Part shown: positions 23,545 to 35,332 of the stretch, piece by piece
How the letters are laid out: every line of letters begins with the position of its first letter
How positions within the stretch are numbered: position 1 is the stretch's first letter
DNA from: Saposhnikovia divaricata
Lineage: Eukaryota; Streptophyta; Magnoliopsida; Apiales; Apiaceae
Direction of reading: 5' to 3'
NCBI GenBank assembly: GCA_036435485.1
Contig: CM071599.1
Location: forward strand, 207,179,178-207,243,177
Length of the DNA stretch: 64,000 bases
Program-made: the position numbers and the translations under genes
The notes under the pieces: model-generated
Database searches by the model: none
Seen by the model: the letters and a program-made list of their open reading frames with translations, nothing else
Told to the model about the DNA's origin: nothing

Positions 23545-23643
23545 ACGATATGGAGAAATGTCTGATTCCACCTATAAAGAAAACTCAATCTCGGCAAGGA
23601 GCAAACCAGCCAAAAATGCTCCCAATGCCATTGAAAGCCCAGC
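23545..23643 (-). pseudogene. Captured exon of a KEA1/KEA2-type K+ efflux antiporter
   Basis: One exon on the minus strand, after an acceptor ...ttgtacag, encodes AGLSMALGAFLAGLLLAE and then, past a TAG in place of Gln, VESDISPYRGLLLG. This is a signature stretch of the CPA2-family antiporter domain of plant KEA proteins, whose full versions act in the chloroplast envelope. No neighbouring KEA exons were recognised. It lies directly upstream, in the same orientation, of the UPL3 fragments, so the two host genes are spliced side by side in this element. Confidence 0.75.
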
Positions 23644-23659
23644 CTGTACAAATTTAACA

Positions 23660-24644
23660 CATGTGAATTGATTAGTAGTTGATAGAGACTTTAAATAATT
23701 CTACAAAATTGCAAACACCACTAATGACATAAAAGGCTAAGTCAAGTGCAGAATTGATCTTATCTTAAGATAAGTGATTTATAGTGGTCATATATGCTAA
23801 AGGATTTCATTTAAGAACTTTTAGCAAATATCTGGCTATCAGTTGAGTGATATATGATAATATCATGGCTTAATCATGTCAGTGAATTTTTGTTTATCAA
23901 CATCATTTAGCCACCCCTATTTCAAGAGGGGACCTGCAAAACAGATAACCAAAAACAAACAGTTAGTATTGATCATGAAGATATTAAAGTGGCTATCAGT
24001 CTAATAGATTAATCAGAGAGAAGTCATAGTGATTGTGGTGAATTTTGACATCACTTAGCCACCCCAGGAGGGGGAGTACTGCAAAACAAATGAAGAAAAA
24101 CCATGTTAGTAGGGTTTCTTTTGCAAGTATCTAAAGCCATCAGCAGTCTCATCTTGCTCAAATTATTGAGTCATGAGACTGGCATCATTTGGAATCTCAC
24201 CCCATTCCTTAGGATATCACAAATTAAGCCAAAGAGATATAAACCATCTCAAACAGTCTTCAAGGGTTAGACAAAGCACAAAAATGCATGTAGTCTAAAT
24301 GTGACTGGTTCATCGTGGGTTCAGATCAAGGATTCTCTAAGGGAATCCAGGCAGTCCATGGAATCAGCAGTATAGTGAGGTCCAATTGTCCTAAGTATGA
24401 AATGATATAGATCTAAATAGATAGTACTTAAGCAAAATGAAGTCAGACTAAAGTTAGAAGTACTACATCCATGCATCATTCAACAACCAAGGTACAAAAG
24501 TCCTAGCATCAGAACTGCAACCATTTTGGTAATGGCACCCATAACAACACAAAGAAGACTACATAGATAATGAGCTTGATAAGATAGGCACTTAACAGGT
24601 AGTGCTAATATAACAAAAGCTATCAAGCATACAACACACATAAA
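23660..24644. other. Non-coding interval
   Basis: No gene recognised. Two imperfect copies of a segment with agccacccc, then ggg.., then tgcaaaacar occur at about 23900-23950 and 24055-24100. Confidence 0.4.
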
Positions 24645-26046
24645 CTAGTCAATAGTTTCCATAGTATCTGATTTCATAACATCATCAAACATGGCATCAC
24701 AAGACATAATAGGGTTTCCAGCAGTATCCCTTTTTCCAACATCACACTCTTTTGCATCAATTTCCACAATTTCAGTATCAATGGGCTCAATGACAACAGT
24801 GGGAGGCTGTTTAGTAGGAGTGTTCATGTTGATTTGGAACTGAACCAACTGAGACAGGTTAGTTTCCACAACAGACACCCTTTGCATAACAGTGCCCAAC
24901 ACTGAAATCACTATGTCCACTTTCTCAAGTAATTGGGTGAACCTTCCATTCAAAGCAATGAACTCATTTTCCAAGTCCTTGAACTTGGTCTCAAGTTCTT
25001 CACATTGAGCAGAGAGTTTCACAAAAGCAGTGAAAGAAGCAAGCAATTGAGCAGAGTTATCAGAAGCAGAGACAGGTGGATTCATAGGAGGATTCATAGC
25101 AGCATTCACATTAGGCACAACAACAATATTTTCAACAGGTAAAGCAACAGGAACAGCAGCAGGCATATCAGCATTCACATTCACAGGCACATCATCATTC
25201 AAAGGAGCAAAAGGTAAAGTGATTCTAGTAGACCTATCTGAGACAGTATTGGACACATGGAAGAAATGAGGCATGTTGGTGTCAAACTTAAAGTGTTCAA
25301 AGACCTGAGTTAACAATAAACCATAAGGCATATACCCACTTTTTGTTACAGAAATCATTTTTGAAATGATCATGTAAGCAAGACTGAAGTCCACCTTTTG
25401 ACTCAAAATCTTGTACATGAGTTTTAGTTCAACAAAAGACATAAGTTTTCCAGAATTTTGAGAAGGAAATAGTTTGCTCGAATGATTTGAGCTAAAGTTT
25501 GATACATTGGGGTAAAATGCTCAAAGTTAATGCCATTTGCAGATTCAAACACATAAGCAGGAACATCATAACCACAAAACACAGACAAGTAAAGCCTTTT
25601 CTCCTCAGAGTTGAAGACAAAAGTCTTAGAAATGTCTATAGGTCTCATAGCCATAGCAGAAGAGTGAATCTTGAGTGCCCTGCCTAATACAATGTGATCA
25701 ACAAGAATAGGACTCCCATTGACTACAGAGGTATGTAGAGAACTCCATTCACCCCACTCCCAACTCCAATATTACAATAAAACTCAGCAACAAAGTTTGG
25801 TAAGACTCTTCTAGTAGGGAAAGACAAGAGAATATCCCATTTAGCATGTTGAAATTTAGCAAGCAAGTCAAACTCTCTAGACAACTGAATCAAACAACCA
25901 GGTAACATTTTGGACTTAGCAAACCTATTCTGTGCAGAGGTGGAGATAAACATGGGTGGTGAGTGTTTGAGCTTCTTTTTCTTGTTTTTAGTGCTATCAG
26001 AAGTGCTAAACAGGTTAAGTGTATTGTCAACTGGTGTAGAAGACAT
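24645..26046 (-). pseudogene. Putative plant transposon-protein (PTP domain) gene, frameshifted
   Basis: Three open pieces on the minus strand form one broken gene: 25723-26046 (start Met at 26046), 25424-25654 and 24645-25442, with frame changes between them. The first two pieces resemble the 'putative plant transposon protein' domain common in plant repeats: a run such as REFDLLAKFQHAKW, then LPNFVAEFYCNIG, then ILVDHIVLGRAL. The C-terminal part has a proline/valine/asparagine-rich linker and then a coiled coil (CEELETKFKDLENEFIALNG). The function of this family is unknown. I infer that it belongs to a repeat inserted in or beside the CACTA remnant. A host gene of unknown type is the alternative. 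Confidence 0.5.
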
Positions 26047-26147
26047 GGTGTATGAAAGCAAGTACTTATAGCAAGAAAAACAAGAGGGGAAATAATTACA
26101 TGGAGCATGCAAAAATACAGCAGAGAAACACACTCTTAAATGGCCAT

Positions 26148-26854
26148 TAGGGGTGTTCAAACAATTTGTCAAATCGTCAATCCGGACCGGACCAAAACAA
26201 TCCGAACCAATAAAAACCGAAACCGTAAAAACCGTTGTTAGTGGTTCGGTTAACCGGTCCGTTTATACCTAAATGGTTTGGTTATGGTTTTTAATATTTT
26301 AAAACCGGTTAAACCAAACCGGACCATTATATAATAATATGCTAAAAATTCTAGTAGATAGTTATAGGTTAAGATTATAACTTATAGCATGTAATGTATA
26401 TACGTATATAAAATAAAAGGATTAAATTACTTAATAATATAATATTGAGTTAATTGACAATATGTTGTAGTTCTACACTAAATTAATTTGTTTACTATTT
26501 ATATAAATTCAATTGAATTATATAATGTAATACGTAAATAGTAGACTAAACATTGATAAACAAATATTGTAATACATATATGTAGTGTATAATATTAATT
26601 TATATTAAATTTTACTTTATATATTTGTTTAAATTAGAATTTCATTTTTAAGTTTAACAAAAATTAAAAAATAATATGCTATAAAGTTCAAACCGTGGTT
26701 CGAAACTGAACCAATCCGTTCTTTTGTGGTCTGGTTTGGTTTGCTCTTGGAATCTAACTGGTCTGGTTTGGTTTTGATTTTTGAAAAACCGTTTATATTG
26801 GTTTGGTTCGAAAAAAATAAGAATCCGGACCAAACCAATCCGTGAACACCCCTA
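26148..26854. mobile_element. Non-autonomous hAT element
   Basis: 707 bp with 12-bp perfect ends TAGGGGTGTTCA / TGAACACCCCTA. It is flanked by 8-bp duplications atggccat and atagccat (26140-26147, 26855-26862; one mismatch). Subterminal arms are rich in ccggacc/ggttcgg words in both orientations. The centre is AT-rich and non-coding. It sits just upstream of the PTP-domain pseudogene, in what would be its leader. Confidence 0.88.
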
Positions 26855-26862
26855 ATAGCCAT

Positions 26863-29162
26863 AAACACACAGATTTTCAAGTACATAAACAGTAATGAAC
26901 AGTAGACCACAGTACTAAATAGTACACAGGTACACTGACAAAGGACAAAGCATAGTACAGACACAGTGTACAGAATGAGCAAAATTACTAAAGCAAGTCA
27001 GGGTACAGGCCAAAAGCTGCAATTTGGATTTATCTAAAACCACAACAGATAGTACACATATGCCACATTCCATACCTCATAATAGTAACCACATTTAATG
27101 TAAAGTAAGAGAGCTGAGCAACTAAGGCAAGATATTTATTCAAACAATTATAGTTTAAACAAAGAAGGTCATATCAAGCTGCTAAAAACATATAAGCAAT
27201 GTACCATAAATCTTTCCAAAGATATGATCAATATACAGATCAGGATTTATACATGTAAAGATATATGAATCATCAGTACAAAATGTATAAGGTCAACTAG
27301 AAGCAAACCAAGAATGACTAGACATACATGTAATTCCCATATATACATATAGCAAGAGTGAACTAAACACTGAACTAGTAGTTGAATCACTGGATCAGGT
27401 ACAAGATAATCATGACACTGCAAGTAATACCATGCTCATGCAGATTGCTCAAGCAAATCCACACAAATTAGCAAGTAACCATACTCAAATAAACCATGAC
27501 TGGACAAGTAACAATTTAAGTAAGCTACTCGGGCACAAAGATAAGACAAGCATACAAGCTATATTCTACTCAATAGAATACAATGCACGAAGAGAGTTCC
27601 ACATCTCTCAACCACACACCATAAGTGAAAGATATACCAAGTAACTCCACACTCAATCCAATGCCACTCAATATTCATTTTAAGATTTAATCAAGCAAGT
27701 AGAGATACACACAGCAGGGCAATGTTCTAAGCACATTATGCAAGTATGACTAAGTGGAATATCAAGCCAATACAGTAAACAAGCATACATCCACCGAATG
27801 ATAAATAAAATGTAATAATATCATTATTCATACTTAGCACAGAATCAACATTTAACCAAGTTCACCATCTTATACATACTACTCATATCAAGCTTGGTAT
27901 TTAGAATTAAACAATCATGTAACTGCATTCATAGTCTAAAATACATAACTAATGGTCACATAATTCAATTAAGTAGTAAGATACAAAGGTTAAGAAAGAA
28001 TTCACCATGACTGTGGTGGTAATACAAACAGTTTAGTATCCAAACACGCATACAATATACAAACAGTAAAGCATACGCAATAATCCAAGTAAACTACCGA
28101 GTTTAACCGCCTGACTCGCTGAGTTCCGGTGAGTCACCACCGAGTCAAGTAAGAAAACAGTTAGTATTAATAGATAATCACTTACTCTGCCTGCAAAACA
28201 CAGAAATTAGATCAAATAGTTCATAAAATTAGCGAATTGAATCAAAAATCACAATTAGGGTTTAGAGAATTTGATCTCCAACCAAGGGGCTTTTGATATA
28301 TGATGATTAAGACATCATAATCAACAAGAATCTGATGAGAATCGATCGAAAAATCGATGAATTCATCTTGAATTGAAAGAGGCTATTCTAGGGTTTTGAG
28401 AATCACTAATCTGGGACTAGAATGAGTGAAATAAGAAACAAGATAGACGTAATCACGAATATGGTCTCATATTTAGTAAAAGAACAAAGATGAGGCCGAA
28501 GAATTGAAATCGCCGGTTGAGAGGCGAGAGAGAAAAAGAGGCATGAGAGAGATTGATACAATAGGGTTAGGAATTAGGGGAATGAAAATATAAATATTTT
28601 CGAAGTGAATGGCTTAGATGAAACCAAGAATTGATCCAATGGCCCTGATTAACCTTGCATGAATCAAATTTTGTGAAAATAAAAATAATTTTTGCAAATG
28701 AATTTTACTTAGATAAATTACATCTTATTTTTACAAAATAAATCTGTAAAAATAGATAAAAATTCATAAAAATTCCACAAAAAATTTTAGGGTGATTAGA
28801 AAAATGAGATTCAAAAATTTTTAAAATTTAAAACTCAATTTTAAACACATTTTAATTAGTTTCCATCTTTTTGCCCGAGTTTTGAAACATTACGTATTTC
28901 AAGGCCATGCAAAACTGAAACTAAATAATTTTTTTTTTATTATTTGAAATTTTTCAACATGGATTTTAGCCAAGACATAAACATTAATTCTATAATGTCT
29001 ATTTTTAATCAAATTTATTGTAGAGAAATTTGAATTTTCGTGTACCGAAGTTCTCTAGAAAATCCGCTCACACAATACGCTTGATTGTCTTAACTAGAAA
29101 GATCAAGTGATGTGTATTTCAAATAAAAACTTGAATTAAATATAGAAATCAACTATATTTAA
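26863..29162. other. Non-coding interval between the PTP-domain pseudogene and Copia pol
   Basis: No coding sequence recognised. On the minus strand 28180-28600 reads like a transcribed leader: a CT-rich stretch with tctctctcatgcctc, then a possible exon junction ttttgcag/gcagagtaagtg at about 28185-28205. It may be the 5' region of the pseudogene at 24645-26046. The expected missing end of the outer Copia 3' LTR should lie in this interval but was not found. Confidence 0.35.
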
Positions 29163-31569
29163 TTATTGTGGGCATTCTAACATTCCTAAAAGCAACCTTA
29201 ATTTAGCGAATCTTTCGAAATGCAATGCCTTCGTGAATATGTCGGCGACATTATTTTTGGTATCAATGTGCACCATTGATATATCACCTTTGTTGACATG
29301 ATTACGTAAAAAGTGATGTCGTATATCTATATGTTTAGTACGAGAGTGAGATACCGGATTTTTGCTTAAATCAATCGCAATCGTATTATCGTACAATATA
29401 GATATAACATCAAATTTAATCATATAGTCGACTAATGTTTGCTTCATCCATAAAATTTGAGCACAACATTTTGCCGCCGCTATATATTCGGCTTCCGCGG
29501 TAGATAATAAAACCGAGTTTTGTTTCTTCGAAAACTAAGAAACTAAACAACCACCGAGGAATTGACAAGTACCACTTGTGCTTTTTCTATCGATTAAGTG
29601 ACCCGCATAATCCAAGTCGGAAAAGCACATTAAGTCGAATGGTAATCCTTTCGGATACCAAAGACCAAGTTCCGTGGTCCCTTTAAGATATCTAAATATC
29701 CGTTTAACCGCGGATAAGTGAGATTCTTTAGGTGCCACTTGAAATCGAGCACATTTGCAAACGCTATATTGAATATCCGGTCTACTTGCGGTGATATAAA
29801 GTAAACTTCCAATCATACCACGATATTTCTTTATATCAACCGAATTTCCGGTAGCATCCGCAACTAATTTCTCCGAGGGAGACATAAGAGTACTAAGGGG
29901 TTTAGCATTTTTCATCTCAAATTTCTTAAGCATTTCTTTGCAATATTTCGTTTGAGATATACGAATGCCTTCGTTAGATTGCTTAATTTGCAAACCTAAG
30001 AAGAAATTTAGTTCTCCCATCATGCTCATTTCGAATTCTTGACTCATAATTTCCGAGAATTCGTTACATAGTGATTCTTTAGTTGAACCAAAGATAATAT
30101 CATCTACGTAAATTTGAACGAGCAAGATATCATCACCTTCATACTTCGTAAATAGAGTAGTATCGGCGATTCCCATTTTAAAACCACTAGCAACTAGGAA
30201 TTTTCTTAACCGCTCATACCAAGCTCTAGGAGATTGCTTTAGTCCGTATAAGGCTTTATAAAGTTTATACACATATTCCCGATGTTCTAAATCTTCAAAT
30301 CCCGGTGGTTGTCTTACATACACTTCTTCTTCTAAGACACCATTTAGGAAAGCCGATTTAACATCGATTTGATAGACTTTGAATCCCTTATGACAAGCGA
30401 AAGCCAAGAACATTAAAATTAATTGCTTCGAGTCTAGCTACGGGAGCATAAGTTTCATCGTAGTCTATACCTTCCATTTGTGTATGACCTTGAGCTACAA
30501 GTCTTGCTTTATTCCTTACCACAGTTCCACTTTCGTCCAACTTATTACGAAAGACCCACTTGGTTCCAATAGTAGAACTATTGGGTGGAGGTGGAACTAG
30601 TTCCCAAACTTTGCTTCGAGTAAATTGGTTTAACTCTTCTTGCATTGCAAGAATCCAATCCTCGTCTAATAAAGCTTTTTTAGCCATTTTGGGTTCTATT
30701 TGTGATAGAAAAGCTAAGTGACTAGCAATATTTTGAACTTGAGATCGAGTTTGGACACCTTTATTTCTATCACCTACGATATTCTCGATAGGATGATTTC
30801 TAACCCAAGGTACGTCCGAAGGTAGTCCATTATCAACCTCAACTATTTCAAGAGGATTGTTTGGAATAGTAATTCCATGATCAAAAGTTTCGAGTTGTCT
30901 AATTACATTCTCAACGTTATCTTGACAAACTTCTTTTGAAACACTTTCTTCTTCAACCAAATCTTTGAACTTTGAAAGTGGTTTTGACTCATCAAACACA
31001 ACATTCAATGATTCTTCCACCATTAAAGTTTAAGATTAAATACCCGATAAGCTTTGCTTGTTTTTGAATATCCAAGAAATACACCCTCACTAGATTTAGG
31101 GTCGAATTTCGTTAAATAATCTTTTGTATTCAAAATAAAGCATGTACTTCCAAACACCTTGAAGTAGCTTATCTTTGGAGTTTTCTTAATATAAAGCTCG
31201 TAAGGAGTCTTCATTTTAATAGGACATAGTAATACTCGATTAAGAACATAACAAGTCGTTGACATAGCTTCGGCCCAAAAATATTTAGGTCGACGATATT
31301 CATTAAGCATTGTATTCGCCATTTCTTGCAATGTTCTATTCTTTCTCTCAACAACCCCATTTGATTGAGGTGTATAAGGAGGAGAGAAGTTGTGAGTAAT
31401 ACCATTAGCTTCACAAAAGTTTACAAACTCGGAGTTTTGAAATTCTTTACCATGATCCGTCCTTATATAAATAATAGACGTTTCTTGTTGAGTTTGTATC
31501 CTTTTGCAAAGAGCAACAAACGATTCAAATGCATCACTTTTTGCTTTTAGAAACTCCATCCACGTATAT
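29163..31569 (-). pseudogene. Outer Copia pol, 3' part: integrase C-terminus, reverse transcriptase, RNase H
   Basis: Reading down the minus strand: integrase (31023-31569) with RTDHGKEF (second catalytic Asp) and PQSNGVVERKNRTL (catalytic Glu). The reverse transcriptase start follows (30388-31023; WELVPPP, GTKWVFRNK, DYDETYAPVAR). Its core is at 29535-30413 (IDVKSAFLNG, GLKQSPRAWY, catalytic YVDD intact). RNase H is at 29163-29447 plus its stop-interrupted upstream part (AEAEYIA, then HIDIRHHF). A stop follows integrase at 31023, a frameshift lies at about 30410, and a TAG replaces Trp in the LVSWFSKK-like position at 29535-29537. The polyprotein would carry out cDNA synthesis and integration, but this copy cannot. 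Confidence 0.88.
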
Positions 31570-33067
31570 TGTTTACACAATATCACGCAAGTATACGTGG
31601 TCACAAGTAATATAGATAAAATCGAGTTCGTTCCGCAGAGATCTGGTATAGGTTTTAACTCAGTAGATGTACTTATGCAACAATGTATGGTTTTAACTCA
31701 CTGCTAAGATAAATAACAAATTTGGGTTTAATTAACTAAATTAACTAAGAAGTAAATTAACAACTAAGAATTAACTAACTACGAGAATTGAAATCGAATT
31801 TCTTATAAGAGAATAAACATGGGATCCTAACTTCATTAAATACTTCACTTAGATCTGACGCCTTTAATCACTATATGCAATGGTGATGATATCTGATCGG
31901 ATAACACGAAACAAGTACACGCTACCTGTCAGCATACGTATACCAAACTAAACATACATCGACAAAAGAGATAGAAGATGAATAGACACCAATTATGCTT
32001 AGACCCTATATGTCTATAGAATTTGAAAACATAATGGTTGAAGAACAAGTTATCCACAAAGATCACATAGGGCAGCATATGTATTTTCATCTCACACCAC
32101 GAATCATATTGATAAACAATTATGAACCTATGCTAGCATGACAAGTTCTAAATCTCAAGATCCACTTTCACTTCACAAGAGATTAACAATTCAATTTAGA
32201 TGTTAGCTACGCATCTAAAAGCATTAAGATTAACCATACGAGGATATCAATTTCACACCACACAAAGATCTTTAAAGCATCAAGATACTAAGTTCCATAA
32301 ATAAATCCGTTAGAATCCCATGACAACGATTAGTTCATAATCGAACCACTCGTCAACATGGGATCTGATGAAAACATGATATTAAACAAGATATGAAAGA
32401 AAGCAATAATATTATTAAAACAAAGTGTTAAGAAAACAAATCTAGAATCCAGAATAACACAAAGATGAAGTAGATCTACATCCGTTGCTTGTCACGAGCG
32501 TTGAATCCTTCTCTCCTTTTCTCCCTTGCAGATCTAAGCTATGATACAATAATAAAAACTCTCCTAATTACAATGCTAAGATGTGTTTAAATACGCTCTA
32601 GATTTCTTTCCCAGCAAGAAATTACCTTCTATTACAATTAGAATTCGATTAAGGTACTAAAAACTTCCCAAAATACAATTAGAATTAGAAAAAGGGCAAA
32701 ATAGTAATTTTCCAGCCTTGCTTCACAAAGAACACGTGCGCGAATTTTAACTACACGCTCCCTGCACCTGCTTTCTGTCCCAGGTTGTAGAAAATCTCTC
32801 AAGCTTCGCGTGAACTATAAGATTGCTGAAAACGGACTTCTAGAACTCCAGATATGACCAAAACAGTGTAGACTGCGCAACCTTCCCGGAAAATCCGAAT
32901 TTTAATTAATTTATCCTCCAAAAACGATAAAAGCATCAACCATAATCGACATTCTTGTAAATCTGCACAACTAAGCGAAACACATCAAAACTACAACAAA
33001 CTTGTGGCCAAGACAATCAATTTAAGCCGAATTGAAGCGATCCAAGTGGATATAAATCCACTTATCA
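31570..33067 (-). repeat. 3' LTR of the gag-protease element
   Basis: Plus-strand edges are TGTTTACACAA and CCACTTATCA. It is 1,498 bp, exactly the length of the partner LTR after removal of the inserted Copia (38148-38932 plus 52821-53533). By eye the two differ by roughly 2-3 percent. Confidence 0.9.
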
Positions 33068-33104
33068 CACCCCCAAACTTAAACTGATGCTTGTCCTCAA
33101 GCAT
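33068..33104 (-). promoter_or_regulatory. Polypurine tract with adjacent hairpin (3' LTR proximal)
   Basis: On the minus strand a perfect 7-bp stem (ATGCTTG / CAAGCAT, loop AGGA; 33087-33104) is followed 3 nt later by TTTAAGTTTGGGGGTG (33068-33083). The 3' LTR follows at once. The purine run is in the place expected for plus-strand DNA priming. Confidence 0.75.
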
Positions 33105-34461
33105 ATACAATTACAACTAACTAACTAACTAGTACCACTTCCGTAGGTGATCACTGTTGCATTTGACATATGCAACTAGCCCTTTAAACCCCTAGGCAGC
33201 CCTAGTGGACGAGTAAGGTCTCGTGAGGGCCTATAGTGAATGTACCCACAAAATCCATCTAACTAAACAATGCAATAACAATGCAATGCATGAATGCAAC
33301 TAATATGAAAATGCAACGATCCCCTTCAAACTAACCAAAACCAACTTGCAAGAAAATATCTTAGAGAACGCAACCAAATCCAAATAGAGCTCGACTAAGT
33401 TCCCGTATACTAACAATACATGAACAGAAACGTGCGTGTGTGCAATGCTCATCAAAAATACTCCTAAAACTAGGTCAAAAATCATACCCATCCTTCGCCA
33501 AGACAATCACAAGTTTATAAATAGAATAGACTGTAAACACTTCATACCCTAAAAACACCTCCATCCTTATCCAAGGTAGACAAGAATCCATGCTTAATTA
33601 CTAATAACTACTACACATAATAATATATACAAGCACGCTTATTTAACCGTGCAATGGATGAGACCCCAAAAGGCTTATACAATAATACCCATGTAGCGAG
33701 CGTTAGGTTAGTGGATCCCAGACTATAAAAGCCTTAGGTCACTAGGCACAAAGTCCCCGCGAACTTAATAACTCGAGTATTAAAGAGCTCACCCTGGTTA
33801 ATTTTGTATATAAACAATTGAAACTTTTGACTTTTTTTTCTTTTTTTTTCTTTTTTTTTCTGTTTTTTTTTATCCGAGATGAGAATTCTCAATTCCAATC
33901 CTAGACTACTCATATAAATATGAGCCGGCTACTAACCATTTGACATCTAGCAATTATTGACAATTATTTACAATTTAGCATGAAATCCCTGTTTTCCCCC
34001 AAACTTAGACTTAAGTGCTCCTACGCTATAAAGGGAATAACGAAAATTCTAAATATAAACAAGTGATTAAATCTCAAAACATCCAAACAAGCATGACCCT
34101 AACCTAGCCCAAAAGCACCCAATGAGACTGTGTAAAAGTTTTATTCCCGAAACATTTAAGTCAATTTCATATAAACTATAAGTCAACCCTCTATTCATCA
34201 TTACCACACTCAATTAGACACCTACCTACCAATCAGAATTAGCTCATCTTAAGGGATCATCAAATATGCATGCTATGCAAATGCAACTAATATGAACTCA
34301 CATGGTATACGAAAAATAAAAATAGAATGTCCTATATGAAACAAACATAAATATTACGAACATACATGCATGATTTACTACTACTATACTACTACTAATA
34401 TGCAAAGCATGAAATCCTACATGAACACATAATACAACAACAACTACTAATCCCTCAAACC

Positions 34462-34498
34462 ACCCCCAAACTTAAAATATTCAATGTCCGCATTGAAT
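34462..34498 (-). promoter_or_regulatory. Second hairpin-polypurine module
   Basis: Minus strand: a perfect 8-bp stem (ATTCAATG / CATTGAAT, loop CGGA; 34479-34498), then 2 nt, then TTTAAGTTTGGGGGTGG. The layout repeats the LTR-proximal module 1.4 kb away with unrelated stem bases, so the structure and not the stem sequence is kept. Confidence 0.6.
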
Positions 34499-35099
34499 GG
34501 AAGTAAATACGAGGGATAGCAGAAAACATACCTACAAGGCGCTTTACATATCCTTCCCCATTGGCCTCAACAACAACCGATTAAATTCAACCTCCGCCGT
34601 CGAAGACAAAAATTTTCAATACTAGCACCATCTCTCCACGCTTAGGAGCCACAAGAATCAATACCCAACTCACAAGAAGCTCATCCAATAATTACCAAGC
34701 AATATCACACCAAAAATAGCCCAAATACCAAGAATAATACAAAATCCCCCAATTTACAAAAACACAAATTCGTAATAAAAATAAGATTAGAGAAGAGATA
34801 AACCAACTACGAATCAAAGAGGTGAACTTGCAATTAATTCCTCTTTAGAATTGAATTTTTAGAGATTTAAATAAGTAGAAGAGGAATTGGATTTGTATGT
34901 ATGGGTGTGTATATATATAAGATGATGGATAGGTTTGGTAAAAAATTTATAGTGTAGGAGAGATTTAGGATGGTATGGAATTGATATAGAATAGACATAG
35001 GAATTAGGGATTAAAGGAATTCGAGTTAGGATAGAATTTGGGGTTGAATTTGTAGGTTAAAACAGCAAAAATCGGGCAGGGAAAAAAAAATTCTGGGGT

Positions 35100-35228
35100 C
35101 TATAACGCAGGCTGCGCCTGCGTTACTGCATCACGCGCAGGTTGCGCCTCTGTGACGCAGGGTGCGCCTGCGTTACTAACTCTCGCGCAGTCTGCGCACC
35201 TGTAACGCAGCCTGAGCCTGCGTGACTG
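35100..35228. repeat. GC-rich tandem hairpins, about 50-bp period
   Basis: Three hairpins built on ACGCAGG / CCTGCGT: 35103-35125 (9-bp stem), 35155-35173 (7-bp stem) and 35204-35223 (6-bp stem). They are separated by gcgcag-rich spacers. It is a sharp GC island in AT-rich DNA. Confidence 0.7.
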
Positions 35229-35332
35229 TTCATTTTTTTTCATAACACTCTTTTTTTTTTCTACACTAATGCATGGGTTGTCTCCCAGGAAGCGCTTCTT
35301 TAACGTCAATAGCTTGACGTTACTTCCTCAAC

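Larger units (their letters stand above)
33105..35332. other. Long untranslated 3' region of the gag-protease element
   Basis: No supported coding frame. It holds a polypyrimidine stretch (33833-33868), a third purine-tract-like match tttcccccaaacttag (about 33993-34007), a second hairpin-polypurine module (34462-34498) and a GC-rich triple hairpin (35100-35228). Just before the protease stop, a stretch with gcatgggttgtctcccagg and aagcgcttc resembles a motif common downstream of gag-pro in plant Athila/TR-GAG elements. Confidence 0.5.
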
